Origin: Mycolicibacterium setense
GTDB lineage: Bacteria > Actinomycetota > Actinomycetes > Mycobacteriales > Mycobacteriaceae
Direction of reading: 5' to 3'
NCBI RefSeq assembly: GCF_000805385.1
Contig: NZ_JTJW01000006.1
Coordinates: 868,001 to 932,000 of the forward strand
DNA length: 64,000 nt
The notes under the pieces: generated by a model
The model's input: only the letters and a program-made list of their open reading frames with translations
Told to the model about the DNA's origin: nothing
Databases searched by the model: none
Shown here: in pieces, positions 35,512 to 43,763 of the stretch
Position numbering within the stretch: the first letter of the stretch is position 1
How the letters are laid out: every line of letters begins with the position of its first letter
Position numbers and translations under genes: made by a program

Positions 35512-36051
35512 TTATGCCTTGGGTGGCGCAAACGCGGCAACCCACTGTTGGGACGTGGATTCGCCCGGTTGGTGAACACCGCTTGCCTGCTGCGGGTTCG
35601 GAGCTGGTGGGCGGCCGATTCTGTACCGCTTCATGGCGTCCCGGCAGGCGTCGGTGACTTTGACGCGGTCCACCCTGCCCTCGTCGGTAATGAAGCTGGC
35701 AGCGTCATGCCCCGCAGCGGCCAGTAGTCCGAGGTCGGGCAGCCCGCTGGTGGTGGCAATCATCGCCACTATCTCCTCGCGGGCCGCATCGCGTTGGGCG
35801 CGTATTTCATCGCGTTCGGCGCATAGCTCATCGCGTTCGGTTTCGGTTTCGCGCAGTCGTTTCCGCAGACCGGCTGCCTCGCGCCGAGCCTTGCGGGCGG
35901 CGTCGTCGCCCTGGTCGCTGTCGGGCATGTCGTCGGCTTCTGCCCCGATAGGTTCGGTTTGGCCGGCGTCGTCGGTTTGCGATGAATCATGGTGCTGGTC
36001 ATCAGCATTCGCATTGTCCGGCGTTGTGTTGCCATTGTCGGTTACGGTCAT
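35512..36051 (-). CDS. capsid scaffolding-like protein
   Basis: A 179-residue protein. The acidic, Asp/Asn/Gln-rich N-terminus is followed by a long charged coiled coil (ARKARREAAGLRKRLRETETERDELCAERDE, residues ~51-95) and a C-terminal tail with PNPQQASGVHQPGESTSQQWVAAF. This is the usual layout of phage scaffold proteins placed immediately upstream of capsid. ATG 36051 overlaps the stop of the WhiB-like gene. Confidence 0.75.
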   Translation of the reverse strand: MTVTDNGNTTPDNANADDQHHDSSQTDDAGQTEPIGAEADDMPDSDQGDDAARKARREAAGLRKRLRETETERDELCAERDEIRAQRDAAREEIVAMIATTSGLPDLGLLAAAGHDAASFITDEGRVDRVKVTDACRDAMKRYRIGRPPAPNPQQASGVHQPGESTSQQWVAAFAPPKA

Positions 36052-36371
36052 GGTTCGTTCACCTCTGTCGTCCTTGATGTTTCGTCATCATCGACCCGCA
36101 CGGTGCCGCGCAGTTTCCCGGCGACCACGCCGATTAGGTTCCGTTGCCCGTTGGCCCAATCCCGGCACGCAGCCAATGCGGGACAGTGGTGGCAGATCGA
36201 GACACACTCGGCGACAAGGAGTTTCGAGCCGGTTTCGGCCTCCATGAACCGGCCTCGTACCCGCACACACGCCGGGTTCTCCAACCTCGGTAGGCCCCGC
36301 AGGACGACGGCCAACAGGCCCACCACACCCTGGTCGGCAACACGCGGCGGGTGGTTCACGCCACGGCTCAC
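36048..36371 (-). CDS. WhiB-like iron-sulfur protein of the satellite
   Basis: A 107-residue protein. Cys in ENPACVRVRG, a second in AECVSICHHCPALAACRDW giving C-x2-C-x5-C spacing, then a short region NLIGVVAGKLRG replacing the usual G(I/V)WGG turn. This is the WhiB-like pattern in a degenerate form. Actinophage WhiB-like proteins can modulate host transcription through the primary sigma factor (literature knowledge). Coupled at both ends by ATGA overlaps with the TPR-like and scaffold genes. An extra Cys in the centre makes ligand assignment uncertain. Confidence 0.65.
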   Translation of the reverse strand: MSRGVNHPPRVADQGVVGLLAVVLRGLPRLENPACVRVRGRFMEAETGSKLLVAECVSICHHCPALAACRDWANGQRNLIGVVAGKLRGTVRVDDDETSRTTEVNEP

Positions 36372-36823
36372 ACTGCACCCCCGATGCCGTAGTGGCGGCG
36401 TAGCCCATGCCAGAACGGGGTGAGGCAGTCATCGCCGACCCACCCGCGTACGCACTGCCCGGTGAGTGAGGCCGCGCACCATGCGAAGTCGAGCGCGGTT
36501 GATTCCGACCCGTGCAAGATCGCATCGGCCCGGTCCGTGTCACCTTCGGCCAGGGCCTCTGTGGCGGCGATGGTCTCCAGATTCAAAACAACCTGACGGT
36601 CCTGTGCGCCGTGCTGGAGGGCGAGGTGATGCACCTGTGCCCGCAATTCGGCGAAGCGCTCGGGGGCACCATTGCCGGAGAGCACGAATGCCATAACCGC
36701 CAATGTCGCGTGTTGGAGGTCGGCGTGATTTTCCGCGCCGCGCAGCAGTTCTAGCGCTGCGGCGGTGTCGCCCAGCGAAACCAACTGTCCGCAATCGACC
36801 ACCAGTGAGTAATCATCGACCAT
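36368..36823 (-). CDS. hypothetical helical-repeat (TPR-like) protein
   Basis: A 151-residue protein that I cannot name. It is alanine-rich with repeated helix pairs: LVSLGDTAAALELLRGAENHADLQHATLAVMAF and EALAEGDTDRADAILHG resemble TPR units (by eye). It overlaps the preceding gene by 11 bases and the next by four, so it is clearly part of the satellite operon. Possible protein-interaction adaptor. Confidence 0.55.
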   Translation of the reverse strand: MVDDYSLVVDCGQLVSLGDTAAALELLRGAENHADLQHATLAVMAFVLSGNGAPERFAELRAQVHHLALQHGAQDRQVVLNLETIAATEALAEGDTDRADAILHGSESTALDFAWCAASLTGQCVRGWVGDDCLTPFWHGLRRHYGIGGAV

Positions 36824-37658
36824 TTGCTACCCCGCTTCGTTTGGTTCCATCCTGCCCGCGACCGCCGACGACACTTAGGCACGAGAAATGAACCGTGCCT
36901 TGACCGGCCACGACAGCATTCCCGCAGACCTCACAGGACGGGTACGCGGTGCTCGCTCTGGCGATGTCTGCGGCACGTTCGCGGGCACGGGCTCTGCAGG
37001 TACAGCAGGCACAACGAGACTTTCTCGGGTTGTGGCGCCGACTGTTGCGCACGCGATCCAGCCGGTTCTGACGCTTCGTGCCCCAGTAGAGATTTTCGAG
37101 CCGGTTGTCGGTCGGCTCATCGTTCCAATGGCAGGCCTCCAGCCCGCCTGGACAGGCCCCCGTGAACACCTCCAGCACCAGCCGGTGGACGTAGCGTGTG
37201 GACCGCTTGCCGTTGCGGTACAACGCAACCTGCAGATGCCCGCTGCGATGCGTGGCCAGGCGAATTATCCGGGGGCCCGCTATGTGCTGAGTGTTGCCGT
37301 CGCTGCGGGTGACGATGCGATCCACCGAGCACACCCGTCCAAGGTCGGACACGGCGTAACTGCCCTCCAGTCCGACGACGGGTAACCAGCGTTCGCGGCG
37401 ACCGCGATGCCACAGCGGGTGGAGGTCGCTGCGGAGGTCGGCAACGCGCACGATGCGATACCCGAAACGCGGCCCTGTGCGGCCCGTAGAGCTTTCGGTG
37501 GTAGAACCACCCTGCCCGTGAGCCGTTCGATGCTGTGCGGGCGACTCAGCCCCAGTAATCGCCATCGTGGCGTCGTCGGCGATCGGGCGCGCAAGTTGTT
37601 CACCACCAACTGATTTGGTGGGGATTTGCGCAGTAGTTGGTGTCGGTGTCATGGTCAT
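36813..37658 (-). CDS. NUMOD4/HNH endonuclease domain protein
   Basis: A 281-residue protein. Residues ~85-115 match NUMOD4 (RWLPVVGLEGSYAVSDLGRVCSVDR), followed by the HNH_3-type core RYVHRLVLEVFTGACPGGLEACHWNDEPTDNRLENLYWGT. A C-terminal segment has several Cys pairs (RCACCTCRAR, SCEVCGNAVV) like zinc ribbons. Start ATG 37658 overlaps the rep stop by four bases. Such proteins are usually homing-type nucleases; here it may be a functional satellite nuclease. Confidence 0.78.
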   Translation of the reverse strand: MTMTPTPTTAQIPTKSVGGEQLARPIADDATMAITGAESPAQHRTAHGQGGSTTESSTGRTGPRFGYRIVRVADLRSDLHPLWHRGRRERWLPVVGLEGSYAVSDLGRVCSVDRIVTRSDGNTQHIAGPRIIRLATHRSGHLQVALYRNGKRSTRYVHRLVLEVFTGACPGGLEACHWNDEPTDNRLENLYWGTKRQNRLDRVRNSRRHNPRKSRCACCTCRARARERAADIARASTAYPSCEVCGNAVVAGQGTVHFSCLSVVGGRGQDGTKRSGVANGR

Positions 37659-38422
37659 CCAAAAAGCTCCCTCACCGAAAATTCTCGCCTCCGGTCGTCT
37701 TCTGCATCTGCCATGCAATCGGGGCAAAGCTGATCGTCCGACGCGAAATGAGCCGGATTCTTTTGGCAGCGCACACACAAGAGCTCGGCATCAAAATCCA
37801 CCACCTGCTTCGCGTCCAGGCCCGGTGAGCGAAGCGAACCGTGTTCTTGTTCAGGTTCAAGATCAACGAGACGGACGTCTGATTTATTGATCGGCGCGTT
37901 TTCGGCAGAAAATGCGCATAGTTCACCCGTTGTAGTTACTTCACCCGTGGTACTCACCCGTGTGTATTCACCCGTGGGGGTAGGTGTTTTCGCAGGTGGG
38001 CGAGTTGGCCCATGCGGGTCATTACCGCATAATCTGCGGGTCATTACCGCATAATCTGCGGGTAATAGGGGGTTATTACCCGCAAGATCTGCGGGTAATT
38101 CCTCGGGGATCGCCAGCCGGTAGGTGTCTGGAACGTGGTGCCCCGGGCCACGTTTCCGGGGCGTGTCAACAACGAGGTAGCCCATCCGCTTCGCCCTAGA
38201 GACGGCCTGCTCCACCGTGCGCAGCCCCACCTTGAACCGCTCAGCCATCACGGCCTGGCGCACGTAAAACGTGTCCTCACGCTTGAGGTGATTCACGTAG
38301 GTGATCGCGGCGTTCTGCAAGATGTATTTGTCCGCAGGCGACAGCCGGGTATCTGCCTGGATCGCCATAATCCAGCCGAACTTGTCCGTGTGCTCCGCCT
38401 TGTCGGCGGTTTCATTTACCAT
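37655..38422 (-). CDS. winged-helix replication initiator-like protein with embedded iterons
   Basis: A 255-residue protein. Residues ~10-105 form a winged helix: SPADKYILQNAAITYVNHL then MAERFKVGLRTVEQAVSRAKRMGYLV. A low-complexity Thr/Pro-rich middle follows, and a C-terminal zinc ribbon (LLCVRCQKNPAHFASDDQLCPDCMAD). The middle part is encoded by DNA carrying 22-bp direct repeats, like iterons of plasmid and satellite origins. ATG 38422 has AGGAGG ten bases upstream. Likely initiates satellite replication (inference). Confidence 0.7.
   Translation of the reverse strand: MVNETADKAEHTDKFGWIMAIQADTRLSPADKYILQNAAITYVNHLKREDTFYVRQAVMAERFKVGLRTVEQAVSRAKRMGYLVVDTPRKRGPGHHVPDTYRLAIPEELPADLAGNNPLLPADYAVMTRRLCGNDPHGPTRPPAKTPTPTGEYTRVSTTGEVTTTGELCAFSAENAPINKSDVRLVDLEPEQEHGSLRSPGLDAKQVVDFDAELLCVRCQKNPAHFASDDQLCPDCMADAEDDRRREFSVRELFG
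38013..38100. repeat. iteron-like repeats inside rep (candidate replication origin)
   Basis: Two exact 22-bp tandem repeats (38013-38034, 38035-38056) begin with TGCGGGTCAT. TGCGGGTAAT recurs at 38057 and 38090, giving spacings 22, 22 and 33, all multiples of 11 and thus on one helix face. An inverted repeat GCGGGTAAT / ATTACCCGC lies at 38058-38083. Confidence 0.75.
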
Positions 38423-38498
38423 TGGCGTCGTTCCTCCTGTGATGATGGGAATTGACCGGCCCACGTGAAACTCCAGCCACGCGGGCCGGTTTCCGTTT

Positions 38499-38927
38499 TC
38501 AGTCGGAGGATGCGGACTGCACCCGTTCGCGCAGCGCGGCCAACATTTCGGCGGGCCGATCAGATGGGTCAGATAGGCGCACGAGGTAGGCCAGGAGTTC
38601 GACGGCCTCACAGAGGCGCAGGGACACTTGCCGCCCCGTGCCCCGCAGGGTTTTCACCATCGCCTCACCGTCGTGATTCACTCGGTGTTCTACCGCTCGC
38701 AGCACGGTCAGGGCAGCAAGTTCCTGTTCGTCCGGACGGTTCACGGTGGTCTCCCTGGTGTTCTTCTCCAGCAGTTCGCGCACATGCCGGGGCTGGATGA
38801 GCACGCGGCGACCGATCTTTGACGCGGGCAACTCGCCGCTTTCGATGAGCTTGTCGATTACCCGCAGGGACAGCCCGGTCATACTCACGGTTTCATGGCG
38901 CGATAGCGCACGTTCTAGCGTTTCCAT
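38499..38927 (-). CDS. excisionase-like helix-turn-helix protein
   Basis: A 142-residue protein. The N-terminal MerR/HTH_17-type domain ALSRHETVSMTGLSLRVIDKLIESGELPASKIGRRVLIQPRHVRELLEKN (described, residues ~7-56) is the usual recombination directionality or excisionase architecture. The C-terminal half is helical and unassigned. It lies between the integrase and rep, first of the long minus-strand operon, so it may also regulate that operon. Directionality factors for serine integrases vary widely, so the role is inferred from position and fold. Confidence 0.7.
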   Translation of the reverse strand: METLERALSRHETVSMTGLSLRVIDKLIESGELPASKIGRRVLIQPRHVRELLEKNTRETTVNRPDEQELAALTVLRAVEHRVNHDGEAMVKTLRGTGRQVSLRLCEAVELLAYLVRLSDPSDRPAEMLAALRERVQSASSD

Positions 38928-39431
38928 GCGTCGAGTACAGCGCTTCGCGCCGACGACGATTGAGACTGAAAGTCGTTGGCGTGGACAGTGGTTGACAATC
39001 TCGGTACACCGCAGGCATTATCCGTGAACCACAGTCGGCGCATTTACGCAGGTCGCAGGCAGTCCAGCTGGACAGCGCGGAGGTTTTCCGGCGTGTCGTG
39101 CCGGTTTCCGCAGTCGGGAGTGTCGGTTTCATGCGCAGATGCCGAAGAAGTCAGACCGGTTGGCGCGGTGGCATATTCGCAGGACCGGCGGCACACCGCC
39201 CCAAGCATGATGGTGCAGGGCGGTGCGCCGTTTCCGCAGCGCAACCGGTGGTGCAGGGACCGAATGATGTTCGGTCACAAGAGTCGTCGTCGGTTCTGAG
39301 TACCTTCTGGACTTATGGGAACGCCAGCCGACCGCAGCGATGTTGCCGCTGCCGTGCGTGCTGTCGTAGATGCCGCCCCGACGATGACTGCCGAGACAGT
39401 GCGGGGGATCGGTCGGATAGCGGCTGTGGGG
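38928..39431. other. 504-bp intergenic region between excisionase-like and integrase genes
   Basis: Carries the promoter region of the minus-strand operon. A TTGACA occurs at 38992 on the plus strand. A plus-strand frame 39315-39491 (58 codons, starting MGTPADRSDVAAAV) overlaps the integrase 3' end and lacks a clear ribosome site. Nothing else firm is seen. Confidence 0.5.
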
Positions 39432-40844
39432 CTAGCGCTTCCAGGTGATGCAGACACCATCGGGGCTGAACCCCTTAGTGCCGCGTCCTAGCCGAACGAT
39501 CTTCACATCGGCGAGATAGTCCACGATGGCGCGGCGCTGGCCCATCGTGAGGGACTGCCACAGTTCCGGAATGTCCACAGTGGTGTCCGTGATGAAGTCC
39601 AGCGGGCTGCGGCCTCCAAGGTGGGCGAGGGTCGCGGTAATCGCGGTGTCTCGCGCCGTGAGTTTCTTGGTGCCAGCGGCCAGCTGTGCGCGGTCAATCT
39701 CTCCATCGGCGAACGCCTCGGCCAGTTGCTCTAGGCGCAGTCTGATCGCGTCCTGCTCGGTGCGCAGCGCCGCAAGCTCTGCGGAATCGTCTCGCCGTTT
39801 CGCACTGTCGATCAGGCCAGGGCGGGAGAGCCGCTCCACCATGACGGCCTCGACGTAACCGTCGAGCTGTGCGGCGCGGCGACTCACATGCCCCCCGGTA
39901 AAGCGCACGTCACGGTTACCGCAGCGGTAGGCCGGTTCCTGGCCGCTCGCACGCCCAACGCGCAACGTGCGCTCACCGCACACCCCGCAGATGTAGATAC
40001 CCGAACCGAGATGCTTGGGTGCGGGTCCACCCCCAGGATTTGTACGGCGACGGGGGTCGTTGAGGATGTGGCGGGCGGCCTCCCAGGTTTCGCGGGGGAC
40101 TAGGGCAGGCCAGACGGCGATCCCGGCAATCTCGCCGTGGTGCACTGACAAACCAGCGATGCGCGGGGCGCAGATCAGCTCCCGGACATACTGGGACCTC
40201 CACGGTTTACCGGTCGCGGTAAGGACGCCACGCTCATTGAGGTCACGGACTATCGACCGCAGCGAGATGCCCCCGACGACGGACTCCACCATCTTCACCA
40301 CCTCAGCGGCCTCCACGGGGCGGACCGTCACGCCGTCAGACTCAAACCCGAACGGGCGGATACCGCCGTGGAACCTTCCGGCTTTGGCCTGTTGCTCGCG
40401 TGCGCGCCGGATGCGTTCACCCTTGTGCTCGCTCTCGTGCTGCGCCCATGCCGACAAGGTGATGGCGATGGCCCGCCCTGACGGCGTGGATAGGTCCCAG
40501 TGACCGGCCTGCGCCGTGTGTGTGTCGAAACCGTGTTTGCGGCTGACCGCGACGTAGTGCTCCAGCTCCAGCACGGACCGATGCAGTCGGTCGGGATGCC
40601 ATGCCAGCACCCCCTTCACTTCACCGGCCTCGATGGCAGCCAGCAGGGCCTCGTATTGCGGTCGGCGTCGGCCTGAGTAGGCGGATGTGTCGTTATCACA
40701 GAACACTTGGACGACTCGCCAGCCGAGTGATTCGGCCAGTTTGCGGCAGTCCTGTTCCTGGCGTTCCACGCCGAGACCGGCGCCGCTGCGGTCCTGGGAT
40801 ATCCGCACGTAGATCGCGGCGGGGATTCGGTTCGCCTTACTCAT
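39432..40844 (-). CDS. large serine integrase
   Basis: A 470-residue serine recombinase that should catalyse attP x attB integration. The resolvase-type N-terminal domain has the nucleophile Ser16 in [13 protein letters not shown] and the [14 protein letters not shown] and [13 protein letters not shown] blocks. The recombinase domain (residues ~180-265) follows, then a zinc ribbon ([11 protein letters not shown] ... YRCGN) and a coiled-coil region. Size and plan match phiRv1 integrase (about 470 residues). It reads inward, and its start is 36 bp from the right junction, as expected for a gene next to attP. Confidence 0.93.
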   Translation of the reverse strand: MSKANRIPAAIYVRISQDRSGAGLGVERQEQDCRKLAESLGWRVVQVFCDNDTSAYSGRRRPQYEALLAAIEAGEVKGVLAWHPDRLHRSVLELEHYVAVSRKHGFDTHTAQAGHWDLSTPSGRAIAITLSAWAQHESEHKGERIRRAREQQAKAGRFHGGIRPFGFESDGVTVRPVEAAEVVKMVESVVGGISLRSIVRDLNERGVLTATGKPWRSQYVRELICAPRIAGLSVHHGEIAGIAVWPALVPRETWEAARHILNDPRRRTNPGGGPAPKHLGSGIYICGVCGERTLRVGRASGQEPAYRCGNRDVRFTGGHVSRRAAQLDGYVEAVMVERLSRPGLIDSAKRRDDSAELAALRTEQDAIRLRLEQLAEAFADGEIDRAQLAAGTKKLTARDTAITATLAHLGGRSPLDFITDTTVDIPELWQSLTMGQRRAIVDYLADVKIVRLGRGTKGFSPDGVCITWKR

Positions 40845-40870
40845 CCCTCTAGTGTGTCATAACTGCAGAG

Positions 40871-40890
40871 CCGTGAAGGCCGGGTTGGTG
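40871..40890. other. attR region
   Basis: Right junction. AAGGC (40876-40880) and GGG (40882-40884) match attL in register, and the native rarA frame [12 protein letters not shown] resumes here. Joining the left host flank with this right flank restores an uninterrupted RarA reading frame. Confidence 0.6.
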
Positions 40891-41115
40891 CCCCCGCATC
40901 TCCGGGACGGCCACTATTCCGGGGCGCAGAAACTGGGCAATGCCGTCGGCTACAAGTACGCCCATGATCATCCCGATGGCGTTGTGCCGCAACAGTATCC
41001 GCCAGATGATCTGGTTGGTGTGGACTATTACCAGCCGACCGGCCGGGGCTTCGAACGCGAGCTCACCGGCCGCGTCGACAAGCTGCGCGCCATCATCCGC
41101 CGCCTCCGTCGCTGA
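40876..41115 (+). pseudogene. rarA: displaced native 3' end of rarA
   Basis: Encodes [17 protein letters not shown] to the C-terminus ...RAIIRRLRR, 79 codons plus stop, without the AAA+ core. By eye it matches the last 75 residues of the expressed rarA at about 63 positions. Codon use is fully host-like. This is most simply the original host 3' end cut off by integration. A GTG at 40852 could in theory start an 87-residue product, but no ribosome site supports it. Confidence 0.85.
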
Positions 41116-41171
41116 GCCCCGCCCGCCGAACCCTTGACAAGGCTCCGTGGACCGCTCTACCTTCGTAGTCA

Positions 41172-41185
41172 ATCAATTGGTTGAT
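41172..41185. promoter_or_regulatory. operator-like inverted repeat upstream of ArsR-type gene
   Basis: ATCAA (41172-41176) and TTGAT (41181-41185) around TTGG, within a string of further TTGATC/GATCAA half-sites, 37 bp upstream of the chosen start. Fits an ArsR-family autoregulatory site. Confidence 0.45.
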
Positions 41186-41221
41186 CAACGGAAAGATTGA
41201 CTATTGGAGCGTGATGGGGAT

Positions 41222-41569
41222 GTGGATACGAACCTGGATCGGGCCTTCCTGGCCCTCGCCGATCCGGTCCGGCGGGCGATGGTGGCACGCCTGTCCCGCG
41301 GCCCGGCCACCGTCAACGAGCTGGCGGAACCATTCGCCATCACGAAACAGGCTGTCTCCAAACACATTCAAGTACTCGAACAGGCGGGACTGGTCACCAG
41401 GACCCGAGACGCACAACGGCGGCCGGTCCATCTCGACGCGGCCGCGCTGGAGGGGCTGACCGCATGGATCGACCGATATCGGCTCGACGCCGAACGCAAC
41501 TATCGCCGACTGGATGACCTGCTGGCTCGAATGGCACCGACAACCGACAGAACCGAGGAGAAATCATGA
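41222..41569 (+). CDS. ArsR-family winged-helix regulator
   Basis: A ~115-residue regulator: TNLDRAFLALADPVRRAMVARLSRGPATVNELAEPFAITKQAVSKHIQVLEQAGLVTR is the standard ArsR-like HTH (described, residues ~2-60). It belongs to the subgroup paired with AHSA1/SRPBCC genes and lacks metal-site cysteines. GTG 41222 is chosen by homologue length; TTG 41204 is the alternative. Its stop overlaps the start of the SRPBCC gene, and an inverted repeat lies upstream. Confidence 0.85.
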   Translation: MDTNLDRAFLALADPVRRAMVARLSRGPATVNELAEPFAITKQAVSKHIQVLEQAGLVTRTRDAQRRPVHLDAAALEGLTAWIDRYRLDAERNYRRLDDLLARMAPTTDRTEEKS

Positions 41570-42039
41570 CGAACGCGCTCAACCTCAACGCCCCCGTCGA
41601 CACGCTGGCGATGGACTTCACCCGTCCCTTCGCCGCGCCGGTGGATGCCCTGTTCCGGGCCCACGCCGAACCCGAACTGGTCACCCAGTGGCTGGGGCCG
41701 CGCGGCCTTGAGATGAAGGTCGAGCACTGGGACTTCCGCACCGGTGGCGGTTATCGGTACGTGCACTCCGACGCGTCCGGTAGATATGCGTTCAACGGCG
41801 TCTACCACGTGGTGCGTCCCAACGAACTCATCATCCAGACCTTCGAATTCGAAGGCGCCCGAGACATGGTGAACATCGAGTACCTGTGGTTCGACGACCT
41901 GGGCGCGGGCCGCAGTCAGCTGCGCGGGCGCTCGATCTGCCCCAACACGGATGCGCGTGACGCCCTGCTGTCCTCGGGCATGGAGGGCGGAATGACCGAG
42001 GGGTACGAACGCCTCGACACGTTGCTGGCCGCCGGCTGA
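41566..42039 (+). CDS. AHSA1/SRPBCC family protein
   Basis: A 157-residue SRPBCC-fold protein: MDFTRPFAAPVDALFRAHAEPELVTQWLGPRG and GGGYRYVHSDASGRYAFNGVYHVV are typical of the Aha1-like group. Coupled by ATGA to the ArsR-type regulator, a very common pairing in actinobacteria, and presumably controlled by it. The ligand is unknown. Followed by a strong hairpin terminator. Confidence 0.82.
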   Translation: MTNALNLNAPVDTLAMDFTRPFAAPVDALFRAHAEPELVTQWLGPRGLEMKVEHWDFRTGGGYRYVHSDASGRYAFNGVYHVVRPNELIIQTFEFEGARDMVNIEYLWFDDLGAGRSQLRGRSICPNTDARDALLSSGMEGGMTEGYERLDTLLAAG

Positions 42040-42057
42040 GGCAGTGCCCGCGATGCA

Positions 42058-42093
42058 AACGGTCCCGCCCGCGGGGAGCGCGGCGGGACCGTT
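42058..42093. terminator. hairpin terminator between convergent genes
   Basis: AACGGTCCCGCC (42058-42069) and GGCGGGACCGTT (42082-42093) are exact reverse complements with a 12-base loop, between the SRPBCC stop at 42039 and the convergent GlsB/YeaQ stop at 42111. Confidence 0.75.
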
Positions 42094-42110
42094 CGCGGGC
42101 GAACTTACGA

Positions 42111-42419
42111 TCAGCGGAGCAGCCCGGAGCGCCGTCCGCCCAGCAGGCCCGTCCTTCTGCGTCCCATCAGCGCCGCTACCAGCGCCACGCCGATCGCGGC
42201 GACGATGACCTGCACGAGAAGTTCGAGCCAGTCGATCCCGTTGGTCATCGTCGGGATGCCGAGCGCGCGGGCGATCGCGCTGCCGATGAATGCGGACACG
42301 ATGCCGACCAGGATCGTCACCAGAACCCCGATGGGTTGTCTGCCGGGGACGATCAGCCGGCCGATCAGGCCGACGACGATGCCGATCAGGATCGCGCTGA
42401 TGATGCCGGTGATGGTCAT
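42111..42419 (-). CDS. GlsB/YeaQ/YmgE family small membrane protein
   Basis: A 102-residue membrane protein. ISAILIGIVVGLIGRLIVPGRQPIGVLVTILVGIVSAFIGSAIARALG (described, residues ~7-54) is the family's glycine-rich double hairpin, with a third helix at residues ~66-85. The function is unknown; stress-linked in other bacteria. ATG 42419 has an AGGAG ribosome site. Confidence 0.85.
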   Translation of the reverse strand: MTITGIISAILIGIVVGLIGRLIVPGRQPIGVLVTILVGIVSAFIGSAIARALGIPTMTNGIDWLELLVQVIVAAIGVALVAALMGRRRTGLLGGRRSGLLR

Positions 42420-42501
42420 TGCTCCTCCAGGTCTGAGTTGGACTGGAACGAGATACCCCGGCCGCACGGCAGGTAAACGGGCGCGTCAATTCTGCTAGCG
42501 G

Positions 42502-43122
42502 TCAGGCCATCTCGGGCACCCGCAGATGTGCCAGCGCAAGTTCGTACTCGCCGACATGCAGCTGATCGGCGCTCAGGTCACGCAGTCGGTCGGTCCGCAA
42601 CGCCCTGGCCTGATCGCGGTTGTGGTCCATCGCGTCCGCGCTGTCGAACGTGGCAGAGGACACCGCGCGCCCCGACGCCCTGTCGAGCATCAGGCTGGCA
42701 CTGCAGAAGCCCTCGAGGTCCTCCATCGCGGGCAACACCGTGCTCCGGTAGAAGTCCACCGCCCGGTCGAACAGTTCGGGACGGGTTCGCAGCCAGGTGG
42801 CCCGCACGCAGGCTCCGGGTCCGGAGTACTGCTCGCGATGCACCACCGCGATCTCCCATTCGTCGACCGCCGCGGTGCCGGCGAACATCTCGACCACCCG
42901 GTGACGCATCGGCGCCACCGCAGCCGCGCTGGCATGCATCGCATCTTGGGACCGCCAGGCCGTCGTGAGGACGCACTCGCCGGATTCCCGGTCGACCATC
43001 AAGGACAAACCCACGCAACCGTCCACGGTGTCGAGGGCGGGCATGACCTCGTCGCGGACATGGGCGATGCCGGCGTTGATGGCATGGGTGCGCGCTGCGA
43101 TCGTGGTTGAACGTGCGAACAC
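42502..43122 (-). CDS. dimeric alpha-beta barrel (antibiotic biosynthesis monooxygenase-like) protein, Rv2557/Rv2558-like
   Basis: A 206-residue protein with two related halves of ferredoxin-like fold: [38 protein letters not shown] in the first and [31 protein letters not shown] in the second. Homologues in M. tuberculosis (Rv2557, Rv2558) are starvation-induced proteins of unknown function. GTG 43122 is supported by GGAGGGAAGGGG upstream. Divergent from the YjbQ gene, which fits the syntenic order next to alaS. Confidence 0.75.
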   Translation of the reverse strand: MFARSTTIAARTHAINAGIAHVRDEVMPALDTVDGCVGLSLMVDRESGECVLTTAWRSQDAMHASAAAVAPMRHRVVEMFAGTAAVDEWEIAVVHREQYSGPGACVRATWLRTRPELFDRAVDFYRSTVLPAMEDLEGFCSASLMLDRASGRAVSSATFDSADAMDHNRDQARALRTDRLRDLSADQLHVGEYELALAHLRVPEMA

Positions 43123-43252
43123 GATCCACCCCTTCCCTCCAAAGGGCGGCGCCCCGGTGGCGCCACCGGTTCCACTCCCACCTTCCTCCGCTGCGTCGCG
43201 GGTGGCAATGGTGTTGCGGAACGGGGTGGCGGAGCCCTCGTAGGCTGGGGTA

Positions 43253-43654
43253 ATGGATACCGACGTGATCGACGTGGACACCTCGCGGCGGCGCATCGTC
43301 GATCTCACCGATTCGGTGCGCGAGTTCTGCGGCGCGCACCGCGATGGCCTGTGCAACGTGTTCGTGCCGCACGCGACGGCCGGTGTGGCCATCATCGAGA
43401 CCGGCGCCGGCTCCGACGACGACCTGCTCGATACCCTGGAACGGTTGTTGCCGCGCGATGACCGCTATCGGCACAGCCATGGGTCGCGAGGCCATGGCGC
43501 AGACCACGTCCTTCCCGCCCTGGTATCGCCGTCGGTGACATTGCCGGTGCAGGCGGGCAGCCCGCTGCTGGGAACCTGGCAGAGCGTGGTGCTGGTCGAC
43601 CTGAACCGCGACAACCCGCAGCGTTCGGTGCGGCTGAGCTTTCTGGGGGCGTGA
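43253..43654 (+). CDS. YjbQ/UPF0047 family protein (Rv2556c-like)
   Basis: A 133-residue conserved protein with the hallmarks [47 protein letters not shown] and [14 protein letters not shown], including the conserved His set at the active-site-like cleft. The family has been linked to thiamin-phosphate-synthase-like activity in vitro, but the role is unsettled. It lies upstream of alaS with a 109-bp gap. Confidence 0.85.
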   Translation: MDTDVIDVDTSRRRIVDLTDSVREFCGAHRDGLCNVFVPHATAGVAIIETGAGSDDDLLDTLERLLPRDDRYRHSHGSRGHGADHVLPALVSPSVTLPVQAGSPLLGTWQSVVLVDLNRDNPQRSVRLSFLGA

Positions 43655-43763
43655 GGCTGCTCGCCCTTTTCGGGGCGAACGCGCAGAACGGTAATGTAAG
43701 GCGGTCGAACTGGTGGTTGCTCGCGCAACCTCAGCCACCCACGAACACGAGGACAGAGGCGAC

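Larger units (their letters stand above)
31234..40880. mobile_element. phage satellite (phiRv1-like, capsid-forming) integrated in rarA
   Basis: About 9.65 kb between the two partial rarA copies. Gene order from the right end is serine integrase, excisionase-like HTH, winged-helix rep, NUMOD4/HNH, TPR-like, WhiB-like, scaffold, HK97-like capsid, basic peptide, HNH, small-terminase candidate, small protein. All are on the minus strand; two cargo genes on the plus strand follow. There is no portal, large terminase, protease, tail, lysis or repressor gene. Size and plan resemble phiRv1 of M. tuberculosis and capsid-forming phage-inducible islands. Junctions were placed in the shared AAGGC at 31233-31237 and 40876-40880. 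Confidence 0.88.

Noticed and set aside
38013..38100. A CRISPR array
   Set aside because: Repeats are directly tandem with no spacers and lie in a coding gene; no cas genes nearby.
39315..39491. A 58-codon plus-strand frame next to the integrase
   Set aside because: Plausible composition but no ribosome site and it overlaps the integrase end; mentioned only in the intergenic entry.
31234..40880. A complete prophage
   Set aside because: No portal, large terminase, tail, lysis or repressor genes within 9.65 kb.
40852..41115. A second, independent rarA-like small gene
   Set aside because: It is only the last part of rarA with host codon use, at the junction of an element; best seen as a displaced 3' end.
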